Below are positions 31,274-41,500 of a DNA stretch of 64,000 nucleotides, one piece after another. The first letter of the stretch is position 1, and every line of letters begins with the position of its first letter. Source of the DNA: Ariolimax columbianus (Eukaryota; Mollusca; Gastropoda; Stylommatophora; Arionidae); NCBI GenBank assembly GCA_036924085.1, contig JAVGWX010000002.1, forward strand, positions 46,804,666-46,868,665, given 5' to 3'. Both the position numbers and the translations under genes were made by a program. The notes beneath the pieces were generated by a model that was given only the letters and a program-made list of their open reading frames with translations, ran no database searches and was not told where the DNA came from.

Positions 31274-33830
31274 TCTTCTTCTTCTGCGCTCGTTCTCAAT
31301 CTCCCACTACCAAGCCCTGAACGTTCTCAATCTCCCACTACCAAGCCCTGAACGTTCTCAATCTCCCACTACCAAGCCCTGAACGTTCTCAATCTCCCAC
31401 TACCAAGCCCTGAATGTTCTCAATCTCCCACTACCAAGCCCTGAATGTTCTCAATCTCCCACTACAAAGTCCTGAACGTTCTCAATCTCCCACTACCAAG
31501 TCCTGAACGTTCTCAATCTCCCACTACCAAGTCCTGAACGTTCTCAATCTCCCACTACCAAGCCCTGAACGTTCTCAATCTCCCACTACCAAGCCCTGAA
31601 TGTTCTCAATCTCCCACTACCAAGCCCTGAACGTTCTCAATCTCCCACTGAAAAGTCCTGAACGTTCTCAATCTCCCACTACAAAGTCCTGAACGTTCTC
31701 AATCTCCCACTAAAAGGTCCTGAACGTTCTCAATCTCCCACTAAAAGGTCCTGAACGTTCTCAATCTCCCACTAAAAGGTCCTGAACGTTCTCAATCTCC
31801 CACTACCAAGCCCTGAACGTTCTCAATCTCCCACTACCAAGCCCTGAACGTTCTCAATCTCCCACTACCAAGCCCTGAACGTTCTCAATCTCCCACTACC
31901 AAGCCCTGAATGTTCTCAATCTCCCACTACCAAGCCCTGAATGTTCTCAATCTCCCACTACAAAGTCCTGAACGTTCTCAATCTCCCACTACCAAGTCCT
32001 GAACGTTCTCAATCTCCCACTACCAAGTCCTGAACGTTCTCAATCTCCCACTACCAAGCCCTGAACGTTCTCAATCTCCCACTACCAAGCCCTGAATGTT
32101 CTCAATCTCCCACTACCAAGCCCTGAACGTTCTCAATCTCCCACTGAAAAGTCCTGAACGTTCTCAATCTCCCACTACAAAGTCCTGAACGTTCTCAATC
32201 TCCCACTAAAAGGTCCTGAACGTTCTCAATCTCCCACTAAAAGGTCCTGAACGTTCTCAATCTCCCACTAAAAGGTCCTGAACGTTCTCAATCTCCCACT
32301 ACCAAGTCCTGAACGTTCTCAATCTCCCACTACCAAGTCCTGAACGTTCTCAATCTCCCACTACCAAGTCCTGAACGTTCTCAATCTCCCACTACCAAGT
32401 CCTGAACGTTCTCAATCTCCCACTACCAAGTCCTGAACGTTCTCAATCTCCCACTACCAAGTCCTGAACGTTCTCAATCTCCCACTACCAAGCCCTGAAC
32501 GTTCTCAATCTCCCACTACCAAGCCCTGAACGTTGTCAATCTCCCACTACAAAGTCCTGAACGTTCTCAATCTCCCACTACCAAGCCCTGAACGTTCTCA
32601 ATCTCCCACTACCAAGCCCTGAACGTTCTCAATCTCCCACTACAAAGTCCTGAACGTTCTCAATCTCCCACTAAAAGGTCCTGAACGTTCTCAATCTCCC
32701 ACTACCAAGTCCTGAACGTTCTCAATCTCCCACTACCAAGTCCTGAACGTTCTCAATCTCCCACTACCAAGTCCTGAATGTTCTCAATCTCCCACTACCA
32801 AGTCCTGAACGTTCTCAATCTCCCACTACCAAGTCCTGAACGTTCTCAATCTCCCACTACCAAGTCCTGAACGTTCTCAATCTCCCACTACCAAGTCCTG
32901 AACGTTCTCAATCTCCCACTACCAAGCCCTGAACGTTCTCAATCTCCCACTACCAAGCCCTGAACGTTCTCAATCTCCCACTACCAAGCCCTGAACGTTG
33001 TCAATCTCCCACTACAAAGTCCTGAACGTTCTCAATCTCCCACTACCAAGCCCTGAACGTTCTCAATCTCCCACTACCAAGCCCTGAACGTTCTCAATCT
33101 CCCACTACAAAGTCCTGAACGTTCTCAATCTCCCACTACAAAGTCCTGAACGTTCTCAATCTCCCACTACCAAGTCCTGAAAGTTCTCAATCTCCCACTA
33201 CCAAGTCCTGAACGTTCTCAATCTCCCACTACAAAGTCCTGAACGTTCTCAATCTCCCACTACAAAGTCCTGAACGTTCTCAATCTCCCACTACAAAGTC
33301 CTGAACGTTCTCAATCTCCCACTACAAAGTCCTGAACGTTCTCAATCTCCCACTAAAAAGTCCTGAACGTTCTCAATCTCCCACTACCAAGTCCTGAACG
33401 TTCTCAATCTCCCACTACCAAGTCCTGAACGTTCTCAATCTCCCACTACCAAGCCCTGAACGTTCTCAATCTCCCCCTACCAAGCCCTGAACGTTCTCAA
33501 CCTCCCACTACAAAGTCCTGAACGTTCTCAATCTCCCACTACCAAGCCCTGAACGTTCTCAATCTCCCACTACCAAGCCCTGAACGTTCTCAATCTCCCA
33601 CTACAAAGTCCTGAACGTTCTCAATCTCCCACTACAAAGTCCTGAACGTTCTCAATCTCCCACTACAAAGTCCTGAACGTTCTCAATCTCCCACTACAAA
33701 GTCCTGAACAGGACTTTGAAAGTAGCAAAATGTTGTCTGGAGAATAGAATGTGTTGTGTCGCTAGTTTACAGCTTAACAGCGATATTTGCACCTTTCGGT
33801 CCGACGCATCCATCTTTGGCAGGACTCACA
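31274..33830 (-). repeat. SINE-A with internal 31-bp minisatellite, about 78 copies
   Basis: The array runs from about 31290 to 33712. Its unit is gttctcaatctcccactacc plus aagccctgaac, exactly the segment found once in SINE-A next to its GAA tail. The left edge carries the SINE tail (cttcttcttctgcgctcg). The right edge continues into the SINE body (acaggactttgaaagtagca, agtttacagcttaacagcga, tttgcacctttcggtc). Variants are ccaagccc, ccaagtcc, acaaagtcc and aaaaggtcc. Higher-order duplications of 496 bp (16 units) and 465 bp (15 units) are visible. Confidence 0.95.
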
Positions 33831-34096
33831 CTCTGATATAGCTAAAGATGATTTCCTTATGTTGAAAGGAGCATACCTTCACCAATAGAAGGTTCAACTC
33901 GGAACAAACAACATCAAAGGCATCCAAATTGGGGAGTTTGGATTTAGGGTATTTGTGCCATTGAGAGGTCTATCAATGGACGTATGTTGGAACTGCGAAC
34001 TGCATAAAATGAACTGACAATCTGCAGACTGCAGAATTTTGCATTTAATTGCAGGTTGAGCAGGGAGGGGCATGGATGTCTGAGAAGACGAAGCAT

Positions 34097-34186
34097 GTAC
34101 AATCAGTGGGCTAGTGGTACAATCAGTGGGCTAGTGGTACAATCAGTGGGCTAGTGGTACAATCAGTGGGCTAGTAGTACAATCAG
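34097..34186. repeat. 20-bp tandem repeat, 4-5 copies
   Basis: Unit tacaatcagtgggctagtgg. Confidence 0.95.
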
Positions 34187-34539
34187 AGTTCACACTCATT
34201 ACCATTTGCAGAGGGAGACAGAGCATTTTTGGGTTTGCTCACAGTGCAGTGATATCAATTTTTTACAGAACAAAAATAGATATATTTTAAAAAATTATTC
34301 TGATGAATATGTCAACAGTTTCTACATCAATATGATTAAACACTATAAGAAAGCTTTTTTTTAACATTTTTTTTTTTAGCAAATAGCTCTATGCACACAC
34401 ATTTAAAAAAAAAAAGTATGGTACTTTCTGGAAATCTTAGAAAGAAGGTGCTGCTGGATAGGTCACACACAGCAAAAGCACCAAGCCAGTATCACGAGGC
34501 AATTTCTGAGAGACAGATACAAGAAAATAGGAAGAAGCT

Positions 34540-34710
34540 CTGCCGAAGATGGATGTGTTGGGTCGAAAGGTGCAAATATCGCAGTCAAGCTGTAAACTAG
34601 CAACACAATGCATTCCGTTCTCTGGACTTCATCCTGCTACTTGCAAAGTGCTGTTCATGGCTTGGCGGCGGGTGATTGAGAACGAAGGCAGAAGAAGAAG
34701 AAGAAATGAG
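34540..34710 (+). mobile_element. SINE-A 3' part
   Basis: From ctgccgaagatggatgtg through gcaaatatcgcagtcaagct to gagaacgaaggcagaagaag. Confidence 0.8.
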
Positions 34711-34783
34711 AAGCTGAAAAGAACTGATAGGGGGGAAGGAGAAAGAAATAGCATAGAACAGGTCTGCTTGGAGAGGGTGGTTG

Positions 34784-35640
34784 ATTGATGGTCTATGTGC
34801 CCCAAGGTTATAAGGGCAAAGTTAGGAGATTGGTAGATGGTCTATGTACCCCAAGGTTATAAGGGCAAAGTTAGGAGATTGGTAGATGGTCTATGTGCCC
34901 CAAGGTTATAAGGGCAAAGTTAGGAGATTGGTAGATGGTCTATGTACCCCAAGGTTATAAGGGCAAAGTTAGGAGATTGGTAGATGGTCTATGTACCCCA
35001 AGGTTATAAGGGCAAAGTTAGGAGATTGGTAGATGGTCTATGTACCCCAAGGTTATAAGGGCAAAGTTAGGAGATTGGTAGATGATCTATGTGCCCCAAG
35101 GTTATAAGGGCAAAGTTAGGAGATTGGTAGATGGTCTATGTACCCCAAGGTTATAAGGGCAAAGTTAGGAGATTGGTAGATGGTCTATGTACCCCAAGGT
35201 TATAAGGGCAAAGTTAGGAGATTGGTAGATGGTCTATGTACCCAAAGGTTATAAGGGCAAAGTTAGGAGATTGGTAGATGGTCTATGTACCCAAAGGTTA
35301 TAAGGGCAAAGTTAGGAGATTGGTAGATGGTCTATGTACCCAAAGGTTATAAGGGCAAAGTTAGGAGATTGGTAGATGGTCTATGTACCCAAAGGTTATA
35401 AGGGCAAAGTTAGGAGATTGGTAGATGGTCTATGTACCCAAAGGTTATAAGGGCAAAGTTAGGAGATTGGTAGATGGTCTATGTACCCAAAGGTTATAAG
35501 GGCAAAGTTAGGAGATTGGTAGATGGTCTATGTACCCCAGTGTGAAAAGGGTGAAGTTAGAGGATTGGTAGATGTTCTATGTACCCCAGTGTGAAAAGGG
35601 TGAAGTTAGAGGCTTGGTAGATGGTCTATGTACCCCAGTG
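34784..35640. repeat. 49-bp minisatellite, about 17 copies
   Basis: Unit atggtctatgtaccccaagg, ttataagggc, aaagttaggagattggtag. The last copies diverge (cagtgtgaaaagggtgaag). Confidence 0.95.
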
Positions 35641-35689
35641 TGATAAAAGTTGTACCCCAATGTGATATGTATCCCAACGTGATAAGAGT

Positions 35690-36500
35690 GAGGAAGAAGA
35701 CAGCACTGTCCAGCGTATTTTTAGGAAGCTCAAACAAAGTGATGTAGGCCCCACAGAGATCATCATCATCCTTCCTTTTTGCTCCAACAGGAACACAGGG
35801 TCAATTTGTCAACTTACAAGTCTGCTTGTACCAAAATCATTTAGCTGTTCTTTCAGCTGTAGTGGATTCTGTAGCACTCTGATGCATGATCTGATTGCCA
35901 GTCTCGAGTGAAACCCTTTACTTTCTGCTTCTAACGTATACATAGTAATGAACCTATTCCATCCTACTGAATAAAAAGTCCTGTTAGCCACACAGGTCTC
36001 TGCAGGCATGTGGCAAACTCAATAAAAGTGTAGAGTACAAGTTAGTCAATGCCTGCAACAAATGTCTGTAACAGATATTATTCCCTTATCTAAGGCACAT
36101 TAATTGCAGTCCATATTTATATTTCACTTGCTCCCTTTCTTTCTTTAGACAGAATATGCTGTACTGTGTTTTGCACCTAATGGCCCAGTGTAACCAACTT
36201 AACCTCAAATTTTAAAAATTGTTTTACTTCCCACAGGGGGCAGGTACTACATGATGCTTCACGAATCTTCACATAAGGAAATATAGGTTGTGACCGGTGC
36301 CATTAACCACTTTGCCATGCCAACCCCAAAATTTAAAGATAAAGCTTCAAAAAAGTAAACCAAATACAAATTGAGATAGGGGTGGCAGGTAGACAAACGT
36401 ATGACAAATTTGACCCCATTCAACTAAGGTACAGCCTGGATACATTATCCAACTGATATTGTTATAACGTCATTTTTAAAAAGATATTTCATTTGTCTTA
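35690..36500. other. Intergenic, nothing recognised
   Basis: Includes an unplaced 66-codon minus-strand frame (35809-36009) with no recognisable motif. I do not call it a gene. Confidence 0.4.
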
Positions 36501-36504
36501 TTCC

Positions 36505-36895
36505 AAGTGGTCCGCCAGAGTCTTTGTATATGACAAGGACAAGAATAGCACAACTGCCGCACACCACAGAGAGCATGTCGTAAGAGGCAACTAACTGTGT
36601 GACATGGCATAACACCGTCTGTGGTTGTGTGGTTTCTTAAAAGCAGCATAGATGGTATTTAACAGGTTACGGGTCTACTTTGCTCTAGTGTTTGAGTCTA
36701 TTAAGATGGACTTCCACATCGGTTAACCAGCCTCTGCTTGTTCCAATGTAGCGGAGTAATGAGCTGCTCAAGCCTAGCCCTCTAAGCAGCAAATCCTCCT
36801 CCAGGCTGCATCCAGCTCAAGTCAGAGTGGCATATACCCTCAAGTCAGAGTGGCATATACCCCTGTAGAAGTTCAGGTCGACTAGGACTATTAGA
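36505..36895 (+). mobile_element. Repeat H, second copy
   Basis: Full-length match to 11006-11390, with an internal 23-bp duplication (ctcaagtcagagtggcatat, at 36811-36860). No clear target duplication. Confidence 0.75.
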
Positions 36896-36924
36896 ATTGA
36901 ATAGAAAACTTGTCTCTTGCAGCA

Positions 36925-37160
36925 ATGGAACTGAGGCAGAGCCAGTAATGACATGGTTCAGTTTACCCAGCTGCAGAAATAGGTACCTGACTTTGCTTTG
37001 AGTTAGGGAAGAAAACAGGTCATCCTATTTCATATGGCTGACAGTTTAGTATAATGAAGTCTCTAACACTTCATTCGTTAATCTCATTAAAAAAATGTCA
37101 CTGTAATCTCTCAGCGAGAATAAAGTGTTAGAAACTTTGATATACTACTAGGTCTCAGTC
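36925..37160 (+). repeat. SINE-D-like copy
   Basis: cagtttacccagctgcagaa and ataggtacctgac followed by aatgaagtctctaacac; compare 43700-43880. Confidence 0.45.
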
Positions 37161-37204
37161 TTTTCTGAGATAGGATGACTAGTTCCCTTCCTTACTTTCC
37201 CTAA

Positions 37205-37541
37205 CAGTAGCCATGTGTCTGGAAAATTATGGGGTTGGGAATCAAGGCCACTTGCTTCAACAGTAGCCATGTGTCTGGAAGATTATGGGGTTAGGAATCA
37301 AGGCCACTTGTTTCAACAGTAGCCATGTGTCTGGAAGATTATGGGGTTAGGAATCAAGGCCACTTGCTTCAACAGTAGCCATGTGTCTGGAAGATTATGG
37401 GGTTAGGAATCAAGGCCACTTGCTTCAACAGTAGCCATGTGTCTGGAAGATTATGGGGTTAGGAATCAAGGCCACTTGCTTCAACAGTAGCCATGTGTTT
37501 GGAAGATTATCGGTTTAGGAATCAAAGGCACCTGCTACAAC
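37205..37541. repeat. 56-bp minisatellite, about 6 copies
   Basis: Unit cagtagccatgtgtctggaa, gattatgggg, ttaggaatcaaggccacttg, cttcaa. Confidence 0.95.
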
Positions 37542-37554
37542 AGTTGCTATGCAT

Positions 37555-37685
37555 TCTACAGACTAGGTTTTCATTTTTACCTGACAGAAAAGAACCTAGG
37601 CTGTACCAGAGTTATAAACCCATGCCCTCTTGGTTGAGAGACAGGTAATGTAACATAACCATAAGCTCCTCTCCCTTAGACTATG
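37555..37685 (-). mobile_element. tRNA-like SINE piece
   Basis: Resembles 8640-8845 and 49015-49120 (ctaggttttcatttttacctg, agttataaacccatgccctc, ttgagaga). Confidence 0.4.
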
Positions 37686-37939
37686 TAACTGAAAAGGGTG
37701 CTCTCTGTCTATACCTATTTTGAGCTGCCTTGTTGAGTTCCGCTCATAGGTGAGACTTCAGCTGCCTTGGCTTTTCTTCCATCATTCTTCACCAGGAGTT
37801 CTTGAGTTTTGCCACTCTGATCTTTATTATGTGGGTTTCAATTCAGGCATGCCTAGCTGTTTCTTACTTTGAGTGTGTCCTATCCATCTCTACATCTTCT
37901 CATTAATCTGTATTGGTTATTTTAATATTCTTTTCTGGA

Positions 37940-38180
37940 GACGACGTGGGCTAGTGGTTAAGTGACACGGCTCACAACCCAAGTTGCTGGGTTTGCTTCC
38001 CATCACAACACAGGCCATTCTCCCAAGGAAGCAAACCCTTATGCAGGCAGACACAAACCCTTACATAAAATGCATATAAAAGTCGGATACACTGGGCCAA
38101 CACGGCGCAAAATAAAAATATAGTGCAACGCACACTGCCTTGGGAATAGAGAAATAAGGCGAACGCCAACAAAAAAATTC
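37940..38180 (+). mobile_element. SINE-B copy
   Basis: gtgggctagtggttaagtga (box A) and gctgggtttgcttccca (degenerate box B), body and A-rich tail. It lies just downstream of the SLC25A17 poly(A) signal. Confidence 0.8.
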
Positions 38181-38287
38181 TCTTCCACAAACCTGTATTT
38201 GGTAATGCATCAGGTCATCTAACATAATGTAGGTGATGGAGAAAAGTGTTAGCAGCAATCTGCAGACTGGAATATTTCTCTCTATAT

Positions 38288-38293
38288 TTTATT
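38288..38293 (-). promoter_or_regulatory. Candidate poly(A) signal of SLC25A17
   Basis: AATAAA on the minus strand about 170 nt after the stop codon, before SINE-B at 37940-38180. It is the first canonical hexamer I see downstream. Confidence 0.5.
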
Positions 38294-38463
38294 TCTTTAG
38301 GATATTTGATTATGTGAAGTGTGCACATATTAGATATTTATATGGTGGTAATTTAGGAGATTGTTAAAAGTAATTCTGGTTATATGTCGTTCGGTCTTTT
38401 GTGCTGTTATATATAACCATCATGTATAATGCAACTCTACTGTACATTCTAATAATTAAGCAC

Positions 38464-38596
38464 TCATTTTAAGCCCATCAGTCGAAAAATTAATGCAGAA
38501 GTCTTTTCATAGATGAGAAACATCAATGCAGCTGTTAGAACTGTCTGGATGAGTTTAGCTTCCATACCCTTGTACAGGGCACCAACACCACGAGTC
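38464..38596 (-). CDS. SLC25A17: SLC25A17 terminal exon
   Basis: The acceptor is a long pyrimidine tract ending CCCACTTAG. The exon encodes [20 protein letters not shown] and [20 protein letters not shown], ending GLK and TGA at 38464-38466. The last helix and the MGLK end match vertebrate PMP34, which continues a few residues further. Confidence 0.93.
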
Positions 38597-41500
38597 CTAA
38601 GTGGGACAGAGAAATGAAAAACTGTTTGGAACTGTTCTAGAATATTTGAATTTCAATGTTGATACATTCGCTAACTAAAACAGTTATGAAAATACTGATA
38701 TTTCTTTCTTGTACATATTTTCCCAAGTGCACCATTATTTCCTCATACCTTTTCATACAATTCATGTATGTAAGGAGAGGACCGAAACGTTCTTAGTGAG
38801 ATACTAGAAACAGAAAACCAGTTCAAATATTGGTGCTGGCCTTTGCTGATCGTATGGCCCTGATTACCAAGTCAGAGGCACATCTCCAGACCAATCGAAA
38901 ATCTGGAAGGAGGAGCTGGAGGAGAGGGGAATGACCAGCAAGAGGAACTGGAGGAGAGGGGAATGACCAGCAAGAGGAACTGGAGAAGAGGGGAATGACC
39001 AGTAAGAGGAACTGGAGGAGAGGGGAATGACCAGCAAGAGGAACTGGAGGAGAGGGGAATGACCAGCAAGAGGAGTTGGAGGAGAGGGAATGACCAGCAA
39101 GAGGAACTGGAGGAGAGGGAATGACAAGCAAGAGGAACTGGAGGAGAGGGGAATGACCAGCAAGAGGAACTGGAGGAGAGGGGAATGACCAGCAAGAGGA
39201 ACTGGAGGAGAGGGAATGACCAGCAAGAGGAACTGGAGGAGAGGGGAATGACAAGCAAGAGGAACTAGAGAAGAGGGGAATGACCAGCAAGAGGAGTTGG
39301 AGGAGAGGGAATGACCAGCAAGAGGAACTGGAGGAGAGAGGAATGACAAGCAAGAGGAACTGGAGGAGAGGGAATGACCAGCAAGAGGAACTGGAGGAGA
39401 GGGGAATGACCAGCAAGAGGAACTGGAGGAGAGGGGAATGACCAGCAAGAGGAACTGGAGGAGAGGGGAATGACCAGCAAGAGGAACTGGAGGAGAGGGG
39501 AATGACAAGCAAGAGGAACTGGAGGAGAGGGAATGACCAGCAAGAGGAACTGGAGGAGAGGGAATGACCAGCAAGAGGAGCTGGAGGAGAGGGGATGACC
39601 AGCAAGAGGAACTGGAGGAGAGGGAATGACCAGCAAGAGGAGCTGATTACTCTTAGCTCTAGTGAAGAAAAATAGAAGATGACATCACAACTTGAGTGTC
39701 AAGTGTGGTCTTCAAAATAGGATGGAATGAGAAGTGACATGTCGCAGTTTTCATGGAACAAAATGGCGAAAGTGAAGTCACATTATCAAAAATAATAAAC
39801 AAAGAAACATACTTGATCAAATGAAGAAGATTGTCCATCAATGTCAATGAACTCTCCAGTTTTGCATATCCAGCCTGTAAAATAGAACATCCTATGTATG
39901 ACATCACTGAAAACACTTTTACAACAATCAATATTATGTATTCATAATGACATTTTACAACTAAAGCTCTAACCTTGAATATTTGAACTTGGCCATTAAA
40001 ACTCTCAGAGGATCATCTCTCTAGTTCTTTATCTCCTTCTGTCTCCTCTACTACTACAGTTCCATTAATTCTGTTATTTCCTATCCTAGCTTTCATTCTA
40101 CTTCTTCTTATTCATCATTTGTTCTCAAACTCCCGCTACCGAGCCTTGAAGTTCTCAATCTTCCGCTACCGAGCCCTGAATGTTCTCAAACTCACGCTAC
40201 CAAGCCCTGAACGTTCTCTATCTCCCGCTACCGAGCCCTGAACGTTCTCAATCTCCTGCTACCAAGCCCTGAACGTTTTCAATCTCCCGCTACCGAGCCC
40301 TGAAAAGAACTTTGCAAGCAGCAGGATGTAGTTCAGATGATGGAATGCGTTGTGAAGTAGTTGACAACTTGACCGCGATTTGCACCTTTCAGTCCAACAT
40401 ATCCGACTTCAGCAGGCATTTTTGGGTACAGTGAACCTACCCTCTTCGATCCCTTCTCCTTAGCCAGTCTGCCCTGTTGCAGCCTGTAATTCAGGATCAC
40501 CACGTGGATGGAGAAGGGTCTTGGCAGCCCTGGGTTGCTGGTCCTGATGGTAGTAGTCAGCTTTGGGTCGCTGACCACTACACCTCATTCACTGCTCAAC
40601 ATATTGATCCCCAGATTTTAATCTATTTACTACATTCTACTCCCACCACTGCAGTGCTTAACACTTCATCCCAGACAGCAGCCTGCTGTAGGACTACCAT
40701 ACCCTTCAACTGACGGATGTGTCAGGCTGAAAGGTGCAAATATCGAGATCAAACTGTAAACTAGTGACACAACGCAATCTGTTCTCTGGACTACATCCTG
40801 TTACTTGCAAAGTCCTGTTCAGGGCTTGGTAGCGGGAGATTGAGAACAAACACAGAAGAAGAAGAATCACAGCCTCACTATGACACAACGTAACAAAATG
40901 TCATTTTTAGTATATATGTTGTTGTTGTTTAATGCCAGCAATGAGTAAGTTGACTCTTTTGAGTATCCTAAAAAGAGTGTTAGGTGGCAGGTTGTAATAG
41001 CTTTCCTCACATCCTGAGCGTGCTGATGAAGGTGGACCGCGGTCCTCCAGGCAGTTGTGCTATGCTTGGCTTCATCTGTGTGGCGCTCACTACTATGGGG
41101 ATTACATCGATCCACATCTCATTAGCCAGGCTGCCTTTAAAGCAGTCTGTTTCCAGGGAAGAGAAATGGTGGTCTTGGTCAGTGTATTGTGCCTGACCCT
41201 GATGCGATGTCCTGATCAGTGCCTCACTGGACAAGCTTCTCAGTTCCTCTTCAAGATAGATAGATAGATAGATATATAGATGGATGGATGGATGGATGGA
41301 TGGATGGATGGATGGATGGATGGATGGATGGATGGATGGATGGATGGATGGATAGATAGATAGATAGATAGATGAAGAAGTAATTCAGTTACAAGATAAC
41401 AAGTAAGACAGCAAACAAAGAACAAAGTACTAACCCTGAGTCTGCTCTGTATAACTTGCAGTGGATAAGTGATAACAGTTGCAACAGTTTTTGCCACAGC

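Noticed and set aside
31274..33830. CRISPR-like regular repeat array
   Set aside because: Units are directly adjacent with no unique spacers, and the unit derives from SINE-A in an animal genome.
38823..39636. Overlapping frames of 123-260 codons, Ser/Leu/Pro-rich
   Set aside because: Translation of the 31/32-bp minisatellite in several frames, inside an SLC25A17 intron.
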